A stretch of DNA of 64,000 nucleotides from Umezawaea endophytica (GTDB taxonomy: Bacteria > Actinomycetota > Actinomycetes > Mycobacteriales > Pseudonocardiaceae). Below, piece by piece: positions 16,802-23,875 of the stretch (within the stretch, counting starts at the first letter, position 1; each line of letters opens with the position of its first letter). The notes beneath the pieces were generated by a model. The model saw only the letters and a program-made list of their open reading frames with translations. It did no database searches and was not told where the DNA came from. The stretch is from contig NZ_JANYMP010000002.1 in NCBI RefSeq assembly GCF_025061645.1, positions 1 to 64,000 of the forward strand, written 5' to 3'. The position numbers were made by a program, and so were the translations under genes.

Positions 16802-17445
16802 CGGTCCACTGCGCGGGGCAGGTCCGTGGCGAACACGTCCACCTGCGGGAGGTCGTGGCCTAGGCGGTCGCGCTTGGCCGTGAGGTAGCCGATGTTGTGG
16901 TCGTTCGGCTGCACGAGCAGCGGCACGCGGGCCGCGACGGTGATGCCGTTGGACTCCAGCGCCTCGATCTTGTCCGGGTTGTTGGACATGAGCCGGACCG
17001 AGTTGACCCTGAGGTGCTTGAGGATCCTGACCGCCGGGCCGTAGTCGCGGACGTCGACGGGGAGTCCCAGCGACGTCGCGGAGTCCAGCGTGTCCAGACC
17101 CTGCTCGTCTTGCAGCACGTGGGTGCGGACCTTCTCGACCAGGCCGATCCCGCGACCCTCGTGGCCGCGCAGGTAGATCAGGATGCCGCTCCCCTCGGCG
17201 ACTATCCGGTTGAGGGCGGCGTCGAGCTGCTCCCCGCACTCGCAGCGCATGGCGCCGAAGATGTCGCCGGTCATGCACTCGGAGTGGACGCGGATGAGCA
17301 CGTTCTCCCTCATCCGCGTCTTGCCGTAGACCAGCGCCATGTGCTCGTGACCGTCCGCGCGGAACGCGACGGCGCGGAACGTGCCGCGGCGGGTCACCAG
17401 ATCCGACTCGGCGACGTCCTCGTGGCCGATGGCTTCCTCGTACAT
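16798..17445 (-). CDS. ribA: GTP cyclohydrolase II
   Basis: The protein has 215 residues. It converts GTP to 2,5-diamino-6-ribosylamino-4(3H)-pyrimidinone 5'-phosphate, formate and pyrophosphate, the entry step to riboflavin and related compounds. The zinc ligands Cys57, Cys68 and Cys70 lie in SECMTGDIFGAMRCEC; RGHEGRGIGL near 93-102 and NNPDKIEALESNGI near 154-167 are family signatures. GAGGGG precedes ATG 17445. It is a stand-alone RibA, not the RibBA fusion used in many riboflavin operons, and no ribB/ribE/ribH is nearby. It is therefore probably a pathway-dedicated paralog rather than the housekeeping enzyme. First gene of a two-gene operon with the IMPase. Confidence 0.95.
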   Translation of the reverse strand: MYEEAIGHEDVAESDLVTRRGTFRAVAFRADGHEHMALVYGKTRMRENVLIRVHSECMTGDIFGAMRCECGEQLDAALNRIVAEGSGILIYLRGHEGRGIGLVEKVRTHVLQDEQGLDTLDSATSLGLPVDVRDYGPAVRILKHLRVNSVRLMSNNPDKIEALESNGITVAARVPLLVQPNDHNIGYLTAKRDRLGHDLPQVDVFATDLPRAVDR

Positions 17446-17521
17446 CCGATCCCCTCATCGCCCGAGACCGGCCGATCGTCATTACGCTCGGCCGGAAGTT
17501 GCACCGTAACCCGCTCTCCCG

Positions 17522-17932
17522 ATGGAGGTCACCCTGTTCAGCATCACCGTCCGCGACCACGTGATGGTCGCGCACAGCTTCCGCGGCGAGGTCTTCGGTC
17601 CGGCACAACGTCTGCACGGGGCAACGTTCGTGGTGGACGCGCGGTTCAAACGAACCGACCTCGACGAGGACAACATCGTCGTCGACATCGGACTGGCCAC
17701 TGAGGAGCTCAAGACCGTCCTAGCCGAACTCAACTACCGCAACCTGGACGAGGTACCCGCTTTCGCCGGGGTCAACACCTCGACCGAGTTCCTGGCGAAG
17801 CACGTCGCCGACCAGCTCGCGGACCGCGTGCACGCCGGGGCGCTTGGCGAAGGGGCGCGGGGACTGGCCGCGATCGAGGTCTCGCTGCACGAGTCGCACG
17901 TGGCGTGGGCGAGCTACGAACGCGCTCTGTGA
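17522..17932 (+). CDS. 6-pyruvoyl-tetrahydropterin synthase / QueD-like protein with altered active site
   Basis: The protein has 136 residues and the T-fold of PTPS/Que[16 protein letters not shown] at the N terminus, RLHGATF at 30-36, and an ending [11 protein letters not shown]. His18 and His32 match two zinc ligands. The third His (usually G-H-N/S) is Ala34. The catalytic Cys normally ~4 residues before LHG is absent (PAQ). The usual D-H relay pair after the second helix reads N71-Y72. Glu89 and Glu124 match conserved acidic positions. It is probably not a standard QueD or PTPS and may act on a different pyrimidine/pterin. It is divergent from ribA (76-bp spacer) and its stop overlaps the glycosyltransferase start. 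Confidence 0.8.
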   Translation: MEVTLFSITVRDHVMVAHSFRGEVFGPAQRLHGATFVVDARFKRTDLDEDNIVVDIGLATEELKTVLAELNYRNLDEVPAFAGVNTSTEFLAKHVADQLADRVHAGALGEGARGLAAIEVSLHESHVAWASYERAL

Positions 17933-18945
17933 CCGTGCACGTCGTGCTGCCGAGCGGGGTCGACGACCCGTCGGTCCCGAGCGGCGGCAACTCCTACGAC
18001 CGGCGGATGTGCCGGGAACTGGTCGCGCTCGGCGTCGACGTGCGGGAGACCGCCGTGGGCGGCGCGTGGCCCGGCGAGGGGGACGAGGAGGCGTTGGCGC
18101 GAACGCTTGCGCAGGTCCCCGACGGCGGTGTCGTGCTGGTGGACGGCCTGGTGGCGTGCGGTGTGCCGGACGTCGTCGTGCCCCACGCCCGGCGGGTGCG
18201 GCTGGTGGTGCTGGTGCACCTGCCGCTGGCCGACGAGACGGGGCTCGCACCCGAGGTGGCCGCGGCGCTGGACGCCGCCGAACGGGAGGTCCTGCGGTCC
18301 GCCGCCGCGGTCGTGGGCACCAGCCCGTGGGCGTCGCGGCGGCTCGTCGAGCACCACGGGCTCGACCCAGAACGGGTGCACACCGTCACGCCGGGTGTCG
18401 ACCCGGCACCGCTCGCGCCCGGCACCGACGGGGTGTCGAGGCTGCTCTGCGTGGCGTCGGTCACGCCCCGCAAGGGGCACGACGTGCTGCTCGACGCGCT
18501 GGCGACCCTGGTCGACGCGCCGTGGACGCTGGACTGCGTCGGGCCGCTGGGGGCCGAGGCGCACGTGAGCGCCCTCCGGCGGTACGGCGACCGGGTGCGG
18601 TTCACCGGGCCGCTCAGCGGCGGGCCGCTGGACCGCGCGTACGCGGCGGCCGACCTGTTCGTGCTGGCCTCCCGCGCCGAGACGTACGGCATGGTCGTCA
18701 CGGAGGCGCTGGCCCGCGGCATCCCGGTCGTGGCCAGTTCCGTGCCGGACGCGCTGGGTGGCGGCGGCGTGCTCGTGCCGCCCGGTGACGTCGCCGCGCT
18801 CGCGGCGGAGCTCCGGCGCTGGTTCGGCGACGAGCGGGCCCGGCAGGACCTCCGGGAGGCCGCGCGGAGGCGGAGGGACCAGCTCACGGGGTGGGGCGAA
18901 GCCGCCGGGTCGATGGTCCGGGTGCTGGTTAGGGTGCGCGGATGA
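17929..18945 (+). CDS. Glycosyltransferase family 4
   Basis: The protein has 338 residues, starting at GTG 17929, which overlaps the preceding stop (GTGA). The GT-B fold is visible: an N-terminal domain beginning [19 protein letters not shown], then a C-terminal nucleotide-sugar domain with [19 protein letters not shown] at about 176-194 and the acceptor/donor motif [22 protein letters not shown] (E-x7-E type) at about 245-266. It should transfer a sugar from an activated donor to the pathway intermediate or carrier in the cytoplasm. Co-transcribed with the PTPS-like protein, a methyltransferase and a membrane protein. Donor and acceptor unknown. Confidence 0.9.
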   Translation: MTVHVVLPSGVDDPSVPSGGNSYDRRMCRELVALGVDVRETAVGGAWPGEGDEEALARTLAQVPDGGVVLVDGLVACGVPDVVVPHARRVRLVVLVHLPLADETGLAPEVAAALDAAEREVLRSAAAVVGTSPWASRRLVEHHGLDPERVHTVTPGVDPAPLAPGTDGVSRLLCVASVTPRKGHDVLLDALATLVDAPWTLDCVGPLGAEAHVSALRRYGDRVRFTGPLSGGPLDRAYAAADLFVLASRAETYGMVVTEALARGIPVVASSVPDALGGGGVLVPPGDVAALAAELRRWFGDERARQDLREAARRRRDQLTGWGEAAGSMVRVLVRVRG

Positions 18946-19724
18946 GCTTCGCTCCCGAATGGCTGGCACTGCGGGAAAGGGCCGACGCCGAGGCCCGCGC
19001 GGTGGACCTGCTCGACCCCCTCCGCGAAACACTTCTGAACCGAACACCCCTAGTTGTACGTGATTTAGGGTGTGGAACGGGATCGATGGGGCGATGGCTC
19101 GCCGGACGGCTGGGAGGTCCGCAGCACTGGGTGCTGCACGACCTCGACCCGCGTCTGCTCGAACTGGCCGGTGCGAGCATGACGGGCGCCGGCGTGACCG
19201 TGGAGACGCGGGAGGGCGACCTCACCGCGCTGCGTGCCGACGACCTCGTCGGCACGTCCCTCGTGACGGCTTCGGCGCTGCTCGACCTGTTCACCTCCGA
19301 GGAGGTGGACCGGCTGGCACGGGCGTGCGCCGGGGTCCCGGTGCTGTTCACGCTGTCCGTGGCGGGTCGGGTCGAGCTGGACCCGGCCGAGTCGCTGGAC
19401 GTCGAGTTCCAGGACGCGTTCAACGCCCACCAGCGGCGGGTCGTCGACGGTCGGCGGCTGCTCGGCCCGGACGCCGTGACGGCCGCTGTGGCGGCTTTCG
19501 AGCGCTCCGGCGCCGAGGTGATCACCCGGCCCAGTCCGTGGCGCCTGGGGCCCGATCAGGCCGCGTTGACGGGGGAGTGGCTGCGGGGATGGGTGGCCGC
19601 CGCCGTCGAGCACGAACCCGGTCTCGCCGACGAGGCGCCCGCGTACCTGCGCAGGCGGCTCGACGCGGACCTGACCGCCGTCGTGCACCACACCGACCTG
19701 CTGGCCCTGCCGAGGGCCGCCTGA
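18942..19724 (+). CDS. Class I SAM-dependent methyltransferase
   Basis: The protein has 260 residues. ATG 18942 overlaps the glycosyltransferase stop (ATGA). The SAM motif I is VVRDLGCGTGSMGRWL at about 37-52, followed by an acidic motif II region (HDLDPRLLELA) and a DLV-type motif near 100. The substrate cannot be read from sequence; as a coupled member of the operon it probably methylates the sugar or the heterocycle of the same product. Confidence 0.85.
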   Translation: MSFAPEWLALRERADAEARAVDLLDPLRETLLNRTPLVVRDLGCGTGSMGRWLAGRLGGPQHWVLHDLDPRLLELAGASMTGAGVTVETREGDLTALRADDLVGTSLVTASALLDLFTSEEVDRLARACAGVPVLFTLSVAGRVELDPAESLDVEFQDAFNAHQRRVVDGRRLLGPDAVTAAVAAFERSGAEVITRPSPWRLGPDQAALTGEWLRGWVAAAVEHEPGLADEAPAYLRRRLDADLTAVVHHTDLLALPRAA

Positions 19725-20689
19725 TGCGCCGCGCCTGGCCGTGGCTGCGCCTGCTCGTGGCCGTCGGGATCCTGGTCGCGCTGGGCGCGCGCCTGGGCAC
19801 CGACGCGTTCCTGGACGGGCTGCGCGCCGTCGACGGCTGGGCGGTGCTCGCCGCGCTGGGCATCGGGTTGCTGACCACGGTGCTCAGCGCGTGGCGCTGG
19901 GTGGTCATCGCGCGCGCCCTCGGCCTGCCGCTCTCACTCGGCACGGCCGTCGCCGACTACTACCGCGGGCTGCTGCTCAACTCCGTGCTGCCCGCGGGCG
20001 TGCTCGGCGACGTCGACCGCGCGGTCAACCACGGCAAGCAGTCCGGCGACGTCGGTCGCGGGGTGCGCGCGGTCGTGTTCGAGCGGTTCGCGGGCCAGGT
20101 CGTGCTGATCTCCGTCGGCGTCGCGGTGCTGCTCACGCAGCCCGTGCTCGCCGTCGACCTCACGCCGAACGCGGGTGTGCTGGTGGCGGTCCTGGTCGGG
20201 CTCGCCGCCGTCGCCGCCCTCGCCGGGCGGTCGGCGAAGGTGCGCCGCGCGGTGGCCACGACCTGGGTGGACGCGCGGGTCGGCCTGTTCTCCCGGCACG
20301 CCATGCCCAGGGTCGCGGCGCTGTCCGCGGCGACGCTGGCCGGGCACGTCGCCCTCTTCCTGGTCGCCGCGAGAGCGGCCGGGTCCACGGCGTCCGCCGC
20401 CCAGCTAGTGCCGCTGATCGTGTTGGCGCTGCTGGTGATGGGGCTCCCGGTCAACATCGGCGGCTTCGGCCCCCGCGAGGCGTTCCTGGCCGTGGCGTTC
20501 GGCGCCGCGGGCCTCGGCGCCGCGCAGGGGCTCACGACCGGTGTCGTCTACGGCGTGCTGGCGATGGTCGCGGCGCTGCCAGGTGTGCTGGTGCTGTTCC
20601 GCGGTCGCGCTTCACGCCTCCAGCAGGTCGAGGTACTGCCCGAACGACTGGGCCAGGCTCGCGAGCAGGGCCTCGCCCTTGCGAGCTGA
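19724..20689 (+). CDS. Lysylphosphatidylglycerol synthase transmembrane-domain (flippase-like) protein
   Basis: The protein has 321 residues. ATG 19724 shares one base with the previous stop (TGATG). About eight hydrophobic segments are visible from residue 6 to 300. YYRGLLLNSVLPAGVLGDVDRA at about 81-102 and GFGPREAFLAVAF near 247-259 are hallmarks of the LPG_synthase_TM / YbhN family. The soluble aminoacyl-transferase domain of MprF is absent, so it is the flippase-like half only. It could translocate a lipid-linked product made by the preceding enzymes. Its last 78 bp overlap the convergent creatininase gene. Confidence 0.9.
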   Translation: MRRAWPWLRLLVAVGILVALGARLGTDAFLDGLRAVDGWAVLAALGIGLLTTVLSAWRWVVIARALGLPLSLGTAVADYYRGLLLNSVLPAGVLGDVDRAVNHGKQSGDVGRGVRAVVFERFAGQVVLISVGVAVLLTQPVLAVDLTPNAGVLVAVLVGLAAVAALAGRSAKVRRAVATTWVDARVGLFSRHAMPRVAALSAATLAGHVALFLVAARAAGSTASAAQLVPLIVLALLVMGLPVNIGGFGPREAFLAVAFGAAGLGAAQGLTTGVVYGVLAMVAALPGVLVLFRGRASRLQQVEVLPERLGQAREQGLALAS

Positions 20690-21307
20690 TCCCAGTGACG
20701 GGCGGCCGACCACACCCGACTCCGTGTACGGCGCGAGACCGAGCGTCAGCATGTGCCGCCGGTCGTCCGCGAGGTGGTCGCCCGTCTCGTAGCCGGGCCG
20801 CACCAGGTCCGGGTGCGCGTGCAGCAGGATCGACGTCTCCAGTTCGCCCGCGTGCATGTCGCTGTCGGCGGACGTCTCGACCCCCGCCGACTCCCGAGCC
20901 GCCGTCCAGTCCCCGATTCCGGGGAACAGGGCCATGCCCTCGGCCTCCTGGACGATGTTGGCCAGCACGTAGTTGCCGCCGTGGCCGTTGACCAGCACCA
21001 GGTTCCGCACGCCGGACCGGCGCAGCGAGTCCGCGATGTCCGTCACCACCGCGAACAGCGTGCGGGCGGAGATGCTGACCGTGCCCGGCCACGCCGCGTG
21101 CTCCTGCGAGCACGTGATCGTCAGCGGTGGCAGTAGCTGCACGCGGTGCGCGTCGGCCACGGCCCGCGCGATCGTGCAGGCGATGACGGTGTCCGTGGCC
21201 AGCGGCAGGTGCGCGCCGTGCTGCTCGTGGCTGCCGACGGGCAGGACGGCCACGGTCGCGGCGCGGTCCCGGACCTCGACGGTGGTGTCACTCGGAAGCA
21301 GGTGCAT
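20612..21307 (-). CDS. Creatininase-family metal-dependent amidohydrolase
   Basis: The protein has 231 residues from ATG 21307; ATG 21325 is an alternative giving six more residues. The family signature VLPVGSHEQHGAHLPLATD places metal ligands Glu28, His30 and Asp39; NGHGGN and MHAGELETS complete the site. The family includes creatininase, MftE of mycofactocin processing, and ArfB, which deformylates a GTP-derived pyrimidine in archaeal flavin/F420 synthesis. With ribA, a PTPS-like gene and a RibD-type reductase nearby, an ArfB-like ring or formamide hydrolysis is a reasonable guess. It is translationally overlapped by the upstream dehydrogenase gene and collides 3' with the flippase-like gene. 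Confidence 0.9.
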   Translation of the reverse strand: MHLLPSDTTVEVRDRAATVAVLPVGSHEQHGAHLPLATDTVIACTIARAVADAHRVQLLPPLTITCSQEHAAWPGTVSISARTLFAVVTDIADSLRRSGVRNLVLVNGHGGNYVLANIVQEAEGMALFPGIGDWTAARESAGVETSADSDMHAGELETSILLHAHPDLVRPGYETGDHLADDRRHMLTLGLAPYTESGVVGRPSLGSARKGEALLASLAQSFGQYLDLLEA

Positions 21308-22277
21308 GCGCGGCACGGTAGTCAATCCGGTGGCACAGCGCCGGAACGCCGCCGTCCGCCAGCTTCGGCAGCACGTCCGGCAGGTCGTCGAACGGGCTCT
21401 CGCCGGTGATGAGCGCGTCGAACGCCGGATCGGCCAGCAGGTCCAGCGCCAGCGCGAGCCGCTGCGCGTACGTCCGGTCGGGACGGCCGACCACGCCGAC
21501 CTGGCTGCTGCGCACGGTGAGCCTGCGGGAGTGGAAGAACTCGCCGAGCGGCAGGCTGATCCTGCGGTCCCCGTACCAGCTCAGCTCGACGACCCGGCCC
21601 TCCGGCGCCAGCAGTTCCAGTGATCGCGCCAAACCCCGTTCGGTGGCGCTGGCGTGCACGACGAGGTCCAGGTCGCCGTCCGCGTCCTCGGGCGACGAGA
21701 ACCCGACGCCCAGCGCGGCGGCGACGGTCGCGCGCGTGGGATCGGTGTCCACCAGTTGGACTCGGACGCCGGGGAACTTCGCGAGCACCGCGGCGACGCT
21801 GCACCCGACCATCCCGCCGCCGACGACCGCGATCCGGTCGCCGATCAGGGGAGCCGCGTCCCACAGCGCGTTCACCGCGGTCTCCACCGTCCCGGCCAGC
21901 ACGGCCCGCGCCGCGGGCACGGCGTCCGGCACCGGGGTGACCGCGCTGACCGGGACCACGTAGTGCGTCTGGTGTGGATAGAGGCAGAACACCGTGCGGC
22001 CCAACAGGTCCGCCGGGCCGGTTTCGACCACGCCGACGTTGAGGTACCCGTACTTCACCGGCCACGGGAACTCGCCGTCCTGGAAGGGGGCCCGCATCAC
22101 CCCGTGCTGGTTCTCGGGCACACCGCCCCGCAGGACGAGCGTCTCGGTGCCGCGGCTCACACCCGAGTAGAGCGTGCGGACGAGCACCTCGTCGGGTCCG
22201 GGAGGAGCGATCCGGACAGGTCGGATCTCACTTTTTCCGCTTGAGGTGAACCAAAGTGCCCTCGCCGCGCGTGTCAT
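21288..22277 (-). CDS. Medium-chain (MDR) zinc-type alcohol dehydrogenase-like oxidoreductase
   Basis: The protein has 329 residues. ATG 22277 is chosen because GGAGG lies 7 nt upstream; an upstream in-frame start lacks one. The GroES-like N-terminal domain begins with PPGPDEVLVRTLYSGVSRGTET, then the Rossmann motif AVVGGGMVGCSVAAV at about 140-155 with D at the end of the second strand (LVDTD), suggesting NAD(H). The catalytic-zinc Cys-His-Glu triad and the four-Cys structural zinc loop are not visible, so it is a zinc-independent or reductase-like subclass. First gene of an operon with the creatininase (20-bp overlap). Only 43 bp separate it from the divergent phosphatidyltransferase gene. 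Confidence 0.88.
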   Translation of the reverse strand: MTRAARALWFTSSGKSEIRPVRIAPPGPDEVLVRTLYSGVSRGTETLVLRGGVPENQHGVMRAPFQDGEFPWPVKYGYLNVGVVETGPADLLGRTVFCLYPHQTHYVVPVSAVTPVPDAVPAARAVLAGTVETAVNALWDAAPLIGDRIAVVGGGMVGCSVAAVLAKFPGVRVQLVDTDPTRATVAAALGVGFSSPEDADGDLDLVVHASATERGLARSLELLAPEGRVVELSWYGDRRISLPLGEFFHSRRLTVRSSQVGVVGRPDRTYAQRLALALDLLADPAFDALITGESPFDDLPDVLPKLADGGVPALCHRIDYRAAHAPASE

Positions 22278-22320
22278 CCAAGAACCTCCGACAAAAACGG
22301 GGCCCACTCAAAGGGGCACG

Positions 22321-23082
22321 ATGACCACACTTCAGCACAGCAAGACGGCGTCCGCCGTGCCCGAGCACGCGGCGTGGGCCGGTGCGCAGATCATCCTGCT
22401 CGGCATCGTCGAGCGCACGGTCGGGCTCGGCCCGATGGGCTGGCTCACCGGTATCGCCTACGCGGTCGCGACCTGGTCCCTCCTGGGTTACGCGTTGCAG
22501 CGCACCGGAACCGCTCTCGGGCCCGCCGACCGGGTCACGCTCGGCAGGGGTGTGCTCGTCGGCTCGGTGACGGCGATCGTGGTCGACCGCGTAGGAGAGG
22601 GGGTGCCGACGGCGATGATGGTGGCGTTCACCGCGGTCGCGCTGTCCCTCGACTGCGTGGACGGCCAGGTCGCCCGCCGCACGGGCACGGCGTCCACGCT
22701 CGGTGCGCGGTTCGACATGGAGGTCGACGCCTTCCTCATCCTGGTCCTGAGCGTGCACGTGGCGTTCTCGTTCGGCCCGTGGGTGCTGGCGATCGGCGCG
22801 ATGCGCTACGTCTTCGTGGCGGCCTCCTGGGCGTTCGCCTGGCTGCGCGCCGACCTCCCCGGCAGTTACGCCCGCAAGTCCGTGGCCGCGATCCAGGGCG
22901 TCCTGCTGGTGGTCGCCGCGTCCGGGGTCGTGCCGTTCTCCGAGTACCTCGTCGGCTTCGCGCTGGCGACGCTGGTGTGGTCGTTCGGCCGGGACACCGC
23001 GTGGCTGTTCCGCCACCGCGTCACCGCTGCCGCCGCCACCGTCGCCGAGCCGGTCGTCGCGCGGAGCTACGTCCACGTCTGA
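22321..23082 (+). CDS. CDP-alcohol phosphatidyltransferase-family membrane enzyme
   Basis: The protein has 253 residues, with AAAGGGG upstream of ATG 22321. The complete catalytic motif D-x2-D-G-x2-A-R-x8-G-x3-D-x3-D is present (Asp111, Asp114, Gly115, Ala118, Arg119, Gly128, Asp132, Asp136), flanked by about six membrane segments. The family joins an alcohol to a CDP-activated lipid or polyol with loss of CMP. The N-terminal ~30 residues are an unusual extension before the first helix. In this cluster it could attach the polar head to a lipid carrier; the alcohol is unknown. Monocistronic, divergent from the MDR gene. Confidence 0.92.
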   Translation: MTTLQHSKTASAVPEHAAWAGAQIILLGIVERTVGLGPMGWLTGIAYAVATWSLLGYALQRTGTALGPADRVTLGRGVLVGSVTAIVVDRVGEGVPTAMMVAFTAVALSLDCVDGQVARRTGTASTLGARFDMEVDAFLILVLSVHVAFSFGPWVLAIGAMRYVFVAASWAFAWLRADLPGSYARKSVAAIQGVLLVVAASGVVPFSEYLVGFALATLVWSFGRDTAWLFRHRVTAAAATVAEPVVARSYVHV

Positions 23083-23100
23083 CCAGGTCAGCGGCTCGCG

Positions 23101-23772
23101 TCAGCGCTTGGGGAAGTAGCGCAGCACGGCGACGTCACCGAGCTTCAGCACCTCTTCCAGGTGGAAGCGGTGCGCGGGCCCGCCGGGGAACTCGGCGGGA
23201 CCGAGGAAGCGCGGGGCGTCCGCCTGACCGATGAGCATCGGGGCGACGGCCACGCGGATCTCGTCGGCCAGCCCGGAGGCGAGGAACGCGGTGTGGATCG
23301 CCTCGCCGCCCTCGACCATCAGGCGCTCGACCCCGCGGTCGCCGAGGTCGTCCAGCAGGGCGCCGAAGTCGACCTCGGACCCGAGCGCCACGACGTCCGC
23401 CAGGTCGCCGAGCGCGGCGGAGGCCCGTGCCGCGCCGGAATCGGTGCTGTAGACGAGCTTGTCGCCGCCGTGGTGCCAGAACTTCCAGTCCGGGTCCAGG
23501 TCGCCGGACCGGGAAACGGTGACCTTCACCGGGAACTCGGACCGTCCGCTCGCGACTCGGGCCGCCCTCCGCTCCGGGCTGTTCACCAGCAGCCGCGGGT
23601 TGTCCGCGCGCAGCGTTCCCGCGCCAACGAGGATCGCCCCCGATTCGGCGCGGATCCGGTCCACGTGGTCGAAGTCGTCCGCATTGGACAGTGGGAAGCG
23701 GTAACCGCTCCGGTCGTCGATGTGGCCGTCGACGCTGACGGCGACGCTGAGCAGCACGTGCGGTCGGGTCAC
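23101..23772 (-). CDS. RibD C-terminal-type pyrimidine reductase (dihydrofolate reductase fold)
   Basis: The protein has 223 residues, starting at GTG 23772 (V-T-R-P-H-V). It has the RibD_C pattern: LSVAVSVDGHIDD near 7-19, GAILVGAGTLRADNPRLLV near 43-61, and the NADPH loop VERLMVEGGEAIHTAFL near 151-167. The family reduces the ribosyl chain of the RibA product to ribityl using NADPH. There is no deaminase domain, as in stand-alone RED enzymes and other pterin/pyrimidine reductases. It lies between the phosphatidyltransferase and the sulfatase-like gene, convergent with the former (18 bp) and divergent from the latter. Confidence 0.9.
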   Translation of the reverse strand: MTRPHVLLSVAVSVDGHIDDRSGYRFPLSNADDFDHVDRIRAESGAILVGAGTLRADNPRLLVNSPERRAARVASGRSEFPVKVTVSRSGDLDPDWKFWHHGGDKLVYSTDSGAARASAALGDLADVVALGSEVDFGALLDDLGDRGVERLMVEGGEAIHTAFLASGLADEIRVAVAPMLIGQADAPRFLGPAEFPGGPAHRFHLEEVLKLGDVAVLRYFPKR

Positions 23773-23875
23773 GCTCCCCACCGTAGTCGGCCCGCCGAAC
23801 TCCACCACCGGCTGAACCTTCCGCCGGTGGGCCGCGTTACCCCTTGCAGTGCCCCGCGCAGGAGAGGTTCGGAGA

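Noticed and set aside
16004-17617. A single 537-residue fusion of RibA region and IMPase
   Set aside because: Only the last ~265 residues match IMPase; the upstream part is an out-of-frame reading of ribA. The GTG at 16801 overlapping the ribA stop is the sensible start.
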